Shown here: in pieces, positions 1-6,538 of the stretch
Numbering within the stretch: position 1 is the first letter of the stretch
Layout of the letters: each line of letters opens with the position of its first letter
Assembly: GCA_040235415.1 (NCBI GenBank)
Contig: JBECKR010000370.1
Location: 1 to 15,092, forward strand
Direction: 5' to 3'
DNA from: JBECKR01 sp040235415
Lineage (GTDB): Bacteria; Acidobacteriota; Polarisedimenticolia; Polarisedimenticolales; Polarisedimenticolaceae
DNA: 15,092 nt
The notes under the pieces: model-generated
What the model was told of the DNA's origin: nothing
Seen by the model: the letters and a program-made list of their open reading frames with translations, nothing else
Database searches by the model: none
Position numbers and translations under genes: made by a program

Positions 1-11
1 CTCGAGGAGCC

Positions 12-40
12 GGGAGCCGCCGGGGCGCGCGGCGGCTCCC
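12..40 (+). terminator. Rho-independent-type terminator hairpin of an upstream gene
   Basis: A perfect 10-bp stem is formed by GGGAGCCGCC (12-21) and GGCGGCTCCC (31-40), extendable by one G-C pair, with a loop of about 7 bases. It is followed on the plus strand by GTCCTTTGTCT, a modest T-rich tail. This is the usual form of an intrinsic terminator in GC-rich genomes. It probably ends a plus-strand gene lying left of the window and insulates the sigma factor promoter that follows. The T tract is weak, so it could also work in reverse or only as an mRNA-stabilising hairpin. Confidence 0.55.
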
Positions 41-150
41 GTCCTTTGTCTAGTCTCCCTGTCGGTTTGGTTCGCTCGCCCGTTCCCGCCGCCAAGCCGG
101 AAACCGCCGAAAACATCCCGAAAAACCTAGTTTTCTGACGAAACTCGTCG

Positions 151-179
151 TTGCGAAGCGGTGCGTCCGCGCTTAGACT
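151..179 (+). promoter_or_regulatory. Candidate housekeeping promoter for the sigma factor gene
   Basis: TTGCGA (151-156) and TAGACT (174-179) are separated by exactly 17 bases. Each matches four of six consensus positions of a sigma-70 promoter. A small perfect hairpin (GACGA, loop AAC, TCGTC; 137-149) sits just upstream and could be an operator or chance. Transcription would start near 186, giving an untranslated leader of about 130 bases before the ATG at 315. This is judged by eye only. The rest of 41-314 shows no gene that I can support. Confidence 0.35.
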
Positions 180-314
180 AACCACAACCAAAGCGGGCAG
201 GCCTCAGGGGAAGTGGGAGCCTCTCGATATGCCGAGCGGTTCTCGATCGAAAACTTCGGTGGCGGTGTCGTCGCTCCCCCCGGTGCGACGCGGCGCCGAG
301 GGACGGTGAGGACC

Positions 315-1163
315 ATGGCGATAGCGGACAAGACGTCTCGATCGGGGCCCGGGCGGGTCGCCTCCGGCGCGATTCGCGGGCGCGGAGGCTCACCGGCGTC
401 GGTGCAGCTACGCGGGCACGACGATCCGTTCGTCGATGATCTCGTCGAGTCGAACCTCGGCTTCGTGTTCAAGATCGCGAACGAGTATCGCAACCTCGGC
501 ATCCCGTTCGAGGATCTCGTGAGCGAGGGAACCGTCGGGCTGATCCACGCCGCGACGCGATTCGACGCGACGCGCGGAAACAGCTTCATCAGCTACGCGG
601 TGTGGTGGATCCGCAAGACGATCCTGATGGCGTTGAACCAGCAGCGTACGCTCGTGCGCATCCCGCTGTCGCATCGCCAGAAGGAAAAGAAGATCCGGAA
701 CGCGCGGCAGCGCCTGCGGCACGAGCTCGGCCGCGAGCCCCGCCGCGAGGAGATCGCCAAGGCGCTCGCCGGCGAGGTCGCCGACGTCGACGGGGTGCTG
801 TTGAAGTGCTTCCGCAAGGTCAGCCTCGAGCACCGCATCGGGGAGAACCAGGAGACGCCGCTCGAGGCGTGTCTCGTGGACGAGTCGAGCCCGAACCCGG
901 AGGACGAGTTCCTGCACCAGGAGGCGCACGACCGCGTCCTGGAGGCCCTCGACCTGCTCCGCAGCACCGAGCGCACGGTCATCGAGCTGCGCTACGGGCT
1001 GGCCAACCGTCCGCAGATGACGCTTCAGGAGATCGCGGACCAGCTGTCGCTGAGCCGCGAGCGAATCCGTCAGATCGAGGTCCAGGCCTCGAAGCGCCTG
1101 CAGCGGATCCTGAGGCGCGAGCGTCCGCTGATGCCGCCGCGGAAGCCCGCGCTCTCGCACTGA
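315..1163 (+). CDS. RNA polymerase sigma factor, sigma-70 family (RpoD/RpoH-like)
   Basis: This 282-residue sigma factor directs RNA polymerase to promoters. Region 2 spans about residues 43-111 and includes EDLVSEGTVGLIHA and the -10-binding stretch FISYAVWWIRKTI. Region 3 covers about 117-190. Region 4 (205-268) has a clear helix-turn-helix, with TLQEIADQLSLSRERIRQIE contacting the -35 element. The first 40 residues are short and basic: the long acidic region 1.1 and the usual YLREIG part of region 1.2 of a primary sigma are missing. It is therefore more likely an alternative (group 2 or RpoH-like) factor than the housekeeping one. I chose the ATG at 315 because GGTGAGG lies just upstream; an in-frame ATG at 213 would add 34 residues with no sigma similarity. 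Its stop lies only 4 bp from the stop of the convergent hydrolase gene. Which regulon it controls cannot be told from here. Confidence 0.93.
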   Translation: MAIADKTSRSGPGRVASGAIRGRGGSPASVQLRGHDDPFVDDLVESNLGFVFKIANEYRNLGIPFEDLVSEGTVGLIHAATRFDATRGNSFISYAVWWIRKTILMALNQQRTLVRIPLSHRQKEKKIRNARQRLRHELGREPRREEIAKALAGEVADVDGVLLKCFRKVSLEHRIGENQETPLEACLVDESSPNPEDEFLHQEAHDRVLEALDLLRSTERTVIELRYGLANRPQMTLQEIADQLSLSRERIRQIEVQASKRLQRILRRERPLMPPRKPALSH

Positions 1164-1167
1164 CGGG

Positions 1168-1914
1168 TCACGAGGACGGCGACTCGACGCGCGAGCCCGC
1201 GATGATGTCGAGAGCGCCGTCCGCGAAGCGCACCCAGCACTTCGTCCCGCCGTCGTAGTCCCGCGCCCGGAGCAGCAGGCGCGCGGGCCGTCCGAGCGCG
1301 AGGCACGGCCGGTCCTCGACCGGGTCGATCCCGCGCCACGCGCGGATGAACGGGTTGGCCTCCCACTCGTCGCCGATCGTGGTGTCCTCGGCGTGCCCCG
1401 GGTGCACCGTCATCGCGGGCGAAAGACGCATCAGCTTCTCGAGGATCGAGCGGCGCAGGTCCTCGAATCCCGCGTGTCCCGGCGCCCGCGTTCCGCCGAC
1501 GGACCCGCGAAACAGCGTGTCGCCGGTGAACACGCGCTCGTCGCCCACGACGAACGCGAGCTGGCCTCGGGTATGTCCCGGCACGTGCAGCGCGCGGATC
1601 GTGAGCCCGCCGCTCGCGATCGTGTCGCCGTCGCCGATCTCGACGTCGAGCCCGCCGAACTCCGTGCGCTCCGCCACGTGTCCGCACTTCGGGCAGGACA
1701 ACCGCGCGCGGTAGACGTCGGCGTGGACGACGTGATCGACGTGGTGGTGGGTGCACAGGAGGTGCGTCACGGTGAGCCGGTTCTCCCGGACGGCGCGCAG
1801 GATCGGCTCCGGCGGCGCGCCGGCGTCGATCAGAACGGCGTGCCCGCCGGGGCGGTCCGCGACGAGCCAACTGTTCGAGAGCCACTCTCGGCTCGTGCTA
1901 CGCTCGACGATCAT
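1168..1914 (-). CDS. Metallo-beta-lactamase-fold hydrolase (glyoxalase II-like)
   Basis: This 248-residue protein has a full set of metal ligands of the metallo-beta-lactamase fold: THHHVDH (HxHxDH, residues 55-61), H114 in VPGHT, D132 in FTGDTLF and H174 in HPGH. This pattern fits the hydroxyacylglutathione hydrolase (glyoxalase II)-like branch, which cleaves thioesters or related esters in the cytoplasm; the true substrate is unknown. Two features are unusual: a CPKCGH motif (C74, C77, H79) inserted between the first metal motif and H114, and a C-terminal tail of about 60 residues containing RDYDGGTKCWVRF. The start ATG at 1914 has GGGGAG upstream. It lies 29 bp after the ATP-grasp gene and is the last gene of a three-gene minus-strand operon, so its substrate may be a product of the two upstream enzymes. 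Confidence 0.9.
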   Translation of the reverse strand: MIVERSTSREWLSNSWLVADRPGGHAVLIDAGAPPEPILRAVRENRLTVTHLLCTHHHVDHVVHADVYRARLSCPKCGHVAERTEFGGLDVEIGDGDTIASGGLTIRALHVPGHTRGQLAFVVGDERVFTGDTLFRGSVGGTRAPGHAGFEDLRRSILEKLMRLSPAMTVHPGHAEDTTIGDEWEANPFIRAWRGIDPVEDRPCLALGRPARLLLRARDYDGGTKCWVRFADGALDIIAGSRVESPSS

Positions 1915-1943
1915 GGCTTCTCCCCGGCCGCGCGCGGCGGCCT

Positions 1944-2966
1944 TCACGCCGCGGACGCGCGCTGCAGGCCGAGCCCCACGATCCGTTGCAGCAGCTTCTC
2001 GTACCCGAGCCCCGCGGCGTCCGCCGCGCTCGCGAACTCGGCGTCGCGTGCGATGTCTGGATTCGGATTGGCCTCGAGGAAGTACGGCTGCCCGGAGGCG
2101 TCCAGCCGGAAGTCGATCCGGGCGTAGCCGCTGAGTCCGAGCACGCGGTAGATCCTGCGCGCGGTCGACTCGAGCCGGCGGACGAGCTCGAGCGGAAGAT
2201 CCTTCGCCTCGTCGATCGCGACCCCCCAGCGCTCCTGGTAGCCCGGGTCCCACTTGACCTTGCGGGTCGCGATGCGGGGCTCCTCCGGCGGCGCCTTCTC
2301 GATCAGCAGCTCCCAGACGGGAAGCACCTTCAGGCGGTAGTTTCCGAGCACCGCGACGTAGAGCTCGCGTCCGTCGATGAACTGCTCGACGATCGCGTCG
2401 GTCCGGAGGTGGTCGTGGATGAACCGGACGCGCTCGGCGAGCTTGTCGTCGGAATTGACGACCGATGCCTTCGAGATACCGAGGGACGCCTCCTCGACGA
2501 GCGACTTGACGATCAGCGGGAACGGCAGTCCGCGCGGCCTCCGGAACTTCCGGCCGATCGGGACCACGGCGAAGCCCGGGACCTTGGTCCGGTGGTAGTG
2601 CAGCACCTTCTTCGACAGCGCCTTGTCGCGCGCCAGGACGAGTCCGCGCGGATTGCAGCCGGTGTACGGCACGCGAAGCAGCTCGAGGTACGACACGACG
2701 TTGTGGTCGAACACCGGCTGCCCCTGGAACTCCTCGAGGAGGTTGAACACGATGTCCGGGCGGCCGGCGTTGATCTCGCGCCGGAGCGGCGCGAGGTCGT
2801 CCCGCACGCCGACCTTCAGCACGACGTGCCCGAGGGCGGCGAGCGCGGCGATGACGTCGGATTCGGTGCGGAACTCGAGGCGGGCCCTGTCGTCGAGCCC
2901 CGAGGAGTCGTCCGGAGGGACCAGGTCCTCGTGCATCAGGACGAGCACGCGGAGCTTTTTCTTCAT
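1944..2966 (-). CDS. ATP-grasp ligase, D-alanine--D-alanine ligase-like
   Basis: This is a 340-residue ATP-grasp enzyme. These enzymes activate a carboxylate as acyl phosphate and join it to an amine; D-Ala-D-Ala ligase is the closest familiar member. Visible parts are the N-terminal Rossmann-like region with IVFNLLEEFQG (72-82), the nucleotide-binding loop IVKSLVEEASLGIS (152-165), EQFIDGRELYV (195-205) and the Mg-binding motif with D285, E298 and N300 in FLEANPNPDI. The catalytic set looks intact. The final motif reads EANPNPD rather than the ENTxPG form of true Ddl enzymes, and the Ddl HEVS serine loop is not obvious, so the substrate may be another amino acid or peptide. The start ATG overlaps the metallopeptidase stop as ATGA and has no Shine-Dalgarno site of its own, which implies translational coupling. 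It is probably not the cell's main Ddl, since no mur or fts genes are near. Confidence 0.88.
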   Translation of the reverse strand: MKKKLRVLVLMHEDLVPPDDSSGLDDRARLEFRTESDVIAALAALGHVVLKVGVRDDLAPLRREINAGRPDIVFNLLEEFQGQPVFDHNVVSYLELLRVPYTGCNPRGLVLARDKALSKKVLHYHRTKVPGFAVVPIGRKFRRPRGLPFPLIVKSLVEEASLGISKASVVNSDDKLAERVRFIHDHLRTDAIVEQFIDGRELYVAVLGNYRLKVLPVWELLIEKAPPEEPRIATRKVKWDPGYQERWGVAIDEAKDLPLELVRRLESTARRIYRVLGLSGYARIDFRLDASGQPYFLEANPNPDIARDAEFASAADAAGLGYEKLLQRIVGLGLQRASAA

Positions 2967-4018
2967 AGCGTGTGCCACTCGCGCCGGCGGTAGAGGTAAT
3001 GCATCGCCTGGACGGTGAGCATGATGGCAAAATCGAGCTTGACCTGCCGCTCCGGGCCGATCCGGCGCAGGCGCAGCTCGCGGCATCTTCCGATGAGCTG
3101 CTTGAGCACCTGGTCGATCGTGAAAGCGTATTCGCCCGTCCAGCGCGAGACGAGCTCGCGGATCTCGCGACGGTTCCGCCGGAGGAACGCCACCGCGCTT
3201 TCGCCGCGCCGGGTCCCGGAGGCGGACGGGAACAGCCTCAGGAGATCGGCGTCCCATCGGTCGGTGTAACCGACGGCGTAGCGCTCGCGCTTCGCGACGT
3301 AGTGCTCGCGCAACGTCTTCTTCAGGCGCGGAAGGGGGTCGACCGTAGCTTTGCTCCGCACGGCCGGAGCCCGTCCGCGCAGCTCCTCCATGAGCTCGTC
3401 GACGTACACGAGCTTCTTGAGCGCCGGCCAGCCCCGGTAGCGCTTGCGCCACCGCGATCCGGGCTGGAGCCACAGCGCGAAGGTCTCCGCGAAGTCCTCG
3501 TCGGGATGGCTCTGGGCGTACCACGCGTCGAGGTGCTGGACGTAGTGCTTGCTGGCCGGGTTCGGTCGGTAGTAGTCGGGATACGGCGCCGACGACGCGC
3601 CGAACACGCGCTGCCAACGCTTCCGGCGATGAAGCCCGTAGGCGTGTTGCACGGCGTGCCCGACCTCGTGCCGCAGGAGCTTCAGGCAGCTCTCCCGCGT
3701 CCCGCCCTCGACCTCGAGCATGCGGCTGCGCTCGAGGCGCATGAGGCGGGGATGGGCGAGGTAGAACGGCAGCGCCACGCCCGGCACCCCCGACGGCGAG
3801 AACCACTCGTCCGACAGCCAGAAGTGCGGCCGGACGTTCAGCCCCCGCTCGGCGATCTCCTCGACCACCCGCTCGGTTACCTCCGCGAGCCAGGTCCCCT
3901 CGATCGTCAACCCGAGATCGCACAGCCGGGTGTCCAGGAGGCGGCCCCGGCTCCAGCGATCCCAAGGCATGCGCCGCCCGCGGCGGCGGCGTGCTGCACG
4001 GTTGGCGGTCGCGGCCAT
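2963..4018 (-). CDS. Putative zinc metallopeptidase (HEVGH)
   Basis: This 351-residue protein has a HEVGH zinc-binding and catalytic motif (H117, E118, H121). About 50 residues later comes HPDEDFAETFALWL (171-184), whose E178 or D175 can give the third zinc ligand as in gluzincin-type peptidases. No signal peptide or membrane segment is seen, so it is probably cytoplasmic. The N-terminus is strongly basic (RAARRRRGRR), and the C-terminal half is rich in Arg and Lys with no motif I recognise. It resembles proteins annotated as putative zinc-binding metallopeptidases of unknown substrate. I chose the ATG at 4018 for its GGGAGG site 4 bases upstream; an internal ATG at 3970 is the alternative. 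It is the first gene of the operon with the ATP-grasp ligase (ATGA overlap) and the MBL hydrolase. The pairing suggests that the peptidase trims or reverses the ligase product; this is inference. Confidence 0.82.
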   Translation of the reverse strand: MAATANRAARRRRGRRMPWDRWSRGRLLDTRLCDLGLTIEGTWLAEVTERVVEEIAERGLNVRPHFWLSDEWFSPSGVPGVALPFYLAHPRLMRLERSRMLEVEGGTRESCLKLLRHEVGHAVQHAYGLHRRKRWQRVFGASSAPYPDYYRPNPASKHYVQHLDAWYAQSHPDEDFAETFALWLQPGSRWRKRYRGWPALKKLVYVDELMEELRGRAPAVRSKATVDPLPRLKKTLREHYVAKRERYAVGYTDRWDADLLRLFPSASGTRRGESAVAFLRRNRREIRELVSRWTGEYAFTIDQVLKQLIGRCRELRLRRIGPERQVKLDFAIMLTVQAMHYLYRRREWHTL

Positions 4019-4040
4019 CGATCCTCCCGATGCGGCTCCC

Positions 4041-4063
4041 GCGTCGCGTCGCGTCGCGTCGCG
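4041..4063. repeat. Pentanucleotide tandem repeat (GCGTC)4.6
   Basis: Four perfect copies of GCGTC plus GCG lie in the divergent region between the metallopeptidase and radical SAM genes. They sit about 23 bases upstream of the metallopeptidase start codon and thus probably in its leader or promoter. Repeats of this length can change copy number by slippage and alter expression. With fewer than five copies this may equally be chance in GC-rich DNA. Confidence 0.7.
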
Positions 4064-4081
4064 GGACGGTCGGGTATCTTC

Positions 4082-4122
4082 CCGGAATCCGGCCCGGGTT
4101 TCAACGTCGGAGCCGATTCCGG
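4082..4122. promoter_or_regulatory. Imperfect inverted repeat in the divergent promoter region
   Basis: CCGGAATCCGGC (4082-4093) and GCCGATTCCGG (4112-4122) are inverted copies with a single bulged base, separated by 18 bases. They lie between the divergent metallopeptidase and radical SAM genes, so they could be a shared operator or form a hairpin in the radical SAM leader. A weak -10-like TATCTT precedes them at about 4075. Arms of this composition occur by chance in GC-rich DNA. Confidence 0.3.
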
Positions 4123-4172
4123 ACCGCGGTGGTCCTTTGGCCGCCAAGCCGGCGCCGCCCCGTCGCCGGACA

Positions 4173-5159
4173 ATGAACGCCATGAGCGCCGACGGAGCCA
4201 TCCGGGAGGGCACGCCCTCCGCGAGGGAAGGTCCGTTCCGGCCCGCCTATCTCGACCTGCTCGAGAACGGGGAGCTCGCCCGGCGCGTCGAGCGCGGCCG
4301 GGCACACCTCAGCGATTGCGTCCTGTGCGCCCGGCACTGTCACGTCGATCGTACCCGCTCGATCCGCGGCAGCGCCTGCAGGATCGGAGTCCGCGCGGTC
4401 CTTCACGGGCACCACGCCCACCACGGCGAGGAGCCGTGCCTGCGCGGAACCCGAGGATCCGGGACGATCTTCGTCAGCTCCTGCAATCTGCGCTGCCTGT
4501 ACTGTCAGAACTGGCAGATCAGCCAGTCGTGCGACGGCGAGCCGGTCGACGCCTCTCGCTTCGCGGAGATCATGCTCGAGCTCCAGAACCGCGGCTGCCA
4601 CAACGTCAACGTCGTGAGCCCGAGCCACGTCGTCGCGCAGCTGCTCGAGGCCGTGATGGTCGCGGCGGAACGCGGCCTGCGGCTCCCGCTCGTGTACAAC
4701 ACCGGCGGGTACGACAGCCCCGAGGGCCTCGCGCTGCTCGACGGGGTGGTCGACGTCTACCTCCCGGACATGAAGTACGGGGATTCGCGGACCGCCCGTC
4801 AGTACTCGCACGTGAGGAACTACGCGTCGGTCAACCGCTCCGCGGTCAAGGAGATGCATCGCCAGGTGGGCGATCTGGCGATCGACGCCGACGGCGTCGC
4901 GCGGCGCGGCCTCCTCGTGCGCCATCTCGTCCTTCCGGGCGGCCTCGCGAACACCGGACGCGTCCTGAAGTTCATCTCCGAGGAGATCTCGCCGGATACG
5001 CACGTCAACCTGATGGACCAGTACTACCCCGCCTATCGCGGGTTCGACTATCCGCCGTTCAACCGCCCCGTGACCCTCCAGGAGTACCGCCGCGCGGTCG
5101 CGCTGGCGAAGAAGTACGGCCTGAGACGGCTCGAATCGCACGCACCCGCCCTCGCGTGA
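4173..5159 (+). CDS. Radical SAM protein, PflX type (PFL-activating enzyme homologue)
   Basis: This 328-residue protein has the radical SAM motif CNLRCLYCQNW (C104, C108, C111; CX3CX2C), which binds a 4Fe-4S cluster and S-adenosylmethionine. Before it are further cysteines (C49, C52, C56, C69) in CVLCARHCHVD, followed by EEPCLRGTRGSGTIF. This N-terminal cysteine set, with LLVRHLVLPGG (247-257) and NLMDQYYPAYRG (279-290), is typical of the PflX family (COG1313), homologues of pyruvate formate-lyase activases with no proven substrate. No glycyl radical enzyme is encoded nearby. The start is uncertain: ATG at 4173 or 4182, neither with a good Shine-Dalgarno site. The reading frame stays open upstream to 3930, but that part is Arg/Pro-rich and is antisense to the metallopeptidase gene. 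It is transcribed away from the metallopeptidase operon. Confidence 0.9.
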   Translation: MNAMSADGAIREGTPSAREGPFRPAYLDLLENGELARRVERGRAHLSDCVLCARHCHVDRTRSIRGSACRIGVRAVLHGHHAHHGEEPCLRGTRGSGTIFVSSCNLRCLYCQNWQISQSCDGEPVDASRFAEIMLELQNRGCHNVNVVSPSHVVAQLLEAVMVAAERGLRLPLVYNTGGYDSPEGLALLDGVVDVYLPDMKYGDSRTARQYSHVRNYASVNRSAVKEMHRQVGDLAIDADGVARRGLLVRHLVLPGGLANTGRVLKFISEEISPDTHVNLMDQYYPAYRGFDYPPFNRPVTLQEYRRAVALAKKYGLRRLESHAPALA

Positions 5160-5168
5160 GCCGCGCGC

Positions 5169-5202
5169 CCCGCGCGACCCGGCGGCACCGGGTCCGCGCG
5201 GG
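5169..5202. terminator. Bidirectional hairpin between convergent genes
   Basis: A 14-bp stem with one bulged base is formed by 5169-5182 and 5188-5202 around the loop CGGCA. It fills the 62-bp gap between the stops of the radical SAM gene and the beta-propeller gene. It is placed where both transcripts must end, which supports a terminator. There is no T tract on either side, so termination may rely on the stem alone or on Rho. Confidence 0.5.
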
Positions 5203-5221
5203 ACGTCCGGAAGCCGAGCGC

Positions 5222-6340
5222 TCAGCGAGCCGCGAGACCGTTCGCTCCCGGAGGGAGCCCGTAGGTCGTCGAGATCGCTTGGAGGCCGCCCGTCGGACCG
5301 ATTCGGAACGACTGGATCGCGCCGGCGCCTCCCGCCAGGACGTAGACGAATCGGCTCGCGCGATCGAACGCGAGATCGATCGGACCGCTGCCGTCGCCCG
5401 TCTCCGCCGTGACGCCGTCGGGATCGAGAAGCGTCAGCGAACCGTCCGCCCCGACCAGGAAGCCCGACAGCGTGCCGCTCGGGGTGTTCGTCGTGTAAGC
5501 GTACCGCCCGTCGCCCGTGACCACCGCCCAACAGGCCGCGGTCTGTCCGTTCGGCGCGCGTCCCGCGAGCGTCTCGATCCCCCCGGCGGCGGTGATGTCG
5601 TACGACGACAGCGTGGCGGCGCCGGGCGCGCTTCCGGAGGCCTCGGCGACGAAGAACCGGCCGCGGCGGTCGAACGACACGCCGAACGGCGTCACACCGG
5701 CCGCCGGGAACGGGATCGGACCCGCGGCCGCACCGCCCGCGTCGATCGAGAACAGGTCGATCGTGTTCGTGTCCTTCTCGGTCACGACGAGATAGTCGCC
5801 GCCGGGGGCGAACGCGACCTGCGCCGGTCCGACGCTCGTCCCGCTCAGGGGACGGCTCGATCCCGGGATCTCCTCGAGGTCGCCGCTCTCGCCGAGCTTG
5901 AATCCGGCGATGCGGTCTTCCGCCCCCACCGACCCTCCGGCGTTGAGGACGTAGACCAGGCCGCGGTCGGTCGTGACGCTGATCGGGACGCGCCCGCCCG
6001 ACGCCTCGCGGTCCGTCAAGCGCAGACCGTTGCCGTCGACGGCGAAGACCGAGATGTCGTCACTGCCGGGGTTCACCGCGATGAGGAAGCGCTCGCCGTG
6101 CGTCAGCGCGAGGGCGCCTTGGTTGCCGAGCCCGCCGCCGGTGCCGAATCCGCCGGTGGGAAACGACCCCGCGGGGAGCAGCGCGCCCTGCGCGCTGCGC
6201 GAGAACACGACCACGCTGTTGCCGCCGACGGCGTTGGTCATGGTGTAGACCGCGCCGGCGCCGGCCGCGAGCGCGGGTGCGACCGCCGCGAGCGCCGCGG
6301 CGAGGGTGCCGATCAAGAGAGCGGAGAGCTTACGAGACAT
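5222..6340 (-). CDS. Secreted seven-bladed beta-propeller protein, lactonase-like
   Basis: This 372-residue protein has a Sec signal peptide (MSRKLS, a hydrophobic core, then cleavage near APALAAG at about 22-27), so it is exported. The mature part consists of seven repeats of about 45-50 residues. Each runs from a strand such as FLIAVN, VYVLNA, YLVVTE, FFVAEA, YAYTTN or FVYVLA to a strand such as ISVFAV, IDLFSI or IQSFRI, followed by a G-L or G-I turn. This is the pattern of the 6-phosphogluconolactonase-like propeller family (COG2706 type). Most secreted members have no proven enzymatic role, and lactonase activity should not be assumed. The ATG at 6340 is supported by AAAGGAGT about 8 bases upstream. 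The gene is monocistronic, converging with the radical SAM gene and diverging from the rhomboid gene. Confidence 0.87.
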   Translation of the reverse strand: MSRKLSALLIGTLAAALAAVAPALAAGAGAVYTMTNAVGGNSVVVFSRSAQGALLPAGSFPTGGFGTGGGLGNQGALALTHGERFLIAVNPGSDDISVFAVDGNGLRLTDREASGGRVPISVTTDRGLVYVLNAGGSVGAEDRIAGFKLGESGDLEEIPGSSRPLSGTSVGPAQVAFAPGGDYLVVTEKDTNTIDLFSIDAGGAAAGPIPFPAAGVTPFGVSFDRRGRFFVAEASGSAPGAATLSSYDITAAGGIETLAGRAPNGQTAACWAVVTGDGRYAYTTNTPSGTLSGFLVGADGSLTLLDPDGVTAETGDGSGPIDLAFDRASRFVYVLAGGAGAIQSFRIGPTGGLQAISTTYGLPPGANGLAAR

Positions 6341-6538
6341 GGATGTACTCCTTTCGAACCGGGGCCTTGCGCGCGCCCCGCGGCGACCTCGCCGGCGGGG
6401 CGGATGGAGCGACGGCCGGTCGTCGGTCGGGGGAACGGCCGGCGGCGGGAGGCGATTCCCGCGAGAGTTCACGATTCGGTCTCATCGCGGCCCGATCCGC
6501 TATCCTGTCCGCCGGCCCGCGATGCCGACGGAGCGCGA

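Noticed and set aside
173..589. Minus-strand open frames overlapping the sigma factor promoter and 5' end
   Set aside because: No domain, no ribosome site, and they lie antisense to the conserved sigma region 2.
1944..2966. Calling the ATP-grasp gene ddl
   Set aside because: The fold and metal ligands fit, but the final motif and the lack of a clear serine loop differ from true Ddl, and there is no cell wall gene context.
4101..5531. A 476-codon minus-strand open frame opposite the radical SAM gene
   Set aside because: No recognisable motif; the plus strand has the cysteine motifs of the PflX family.
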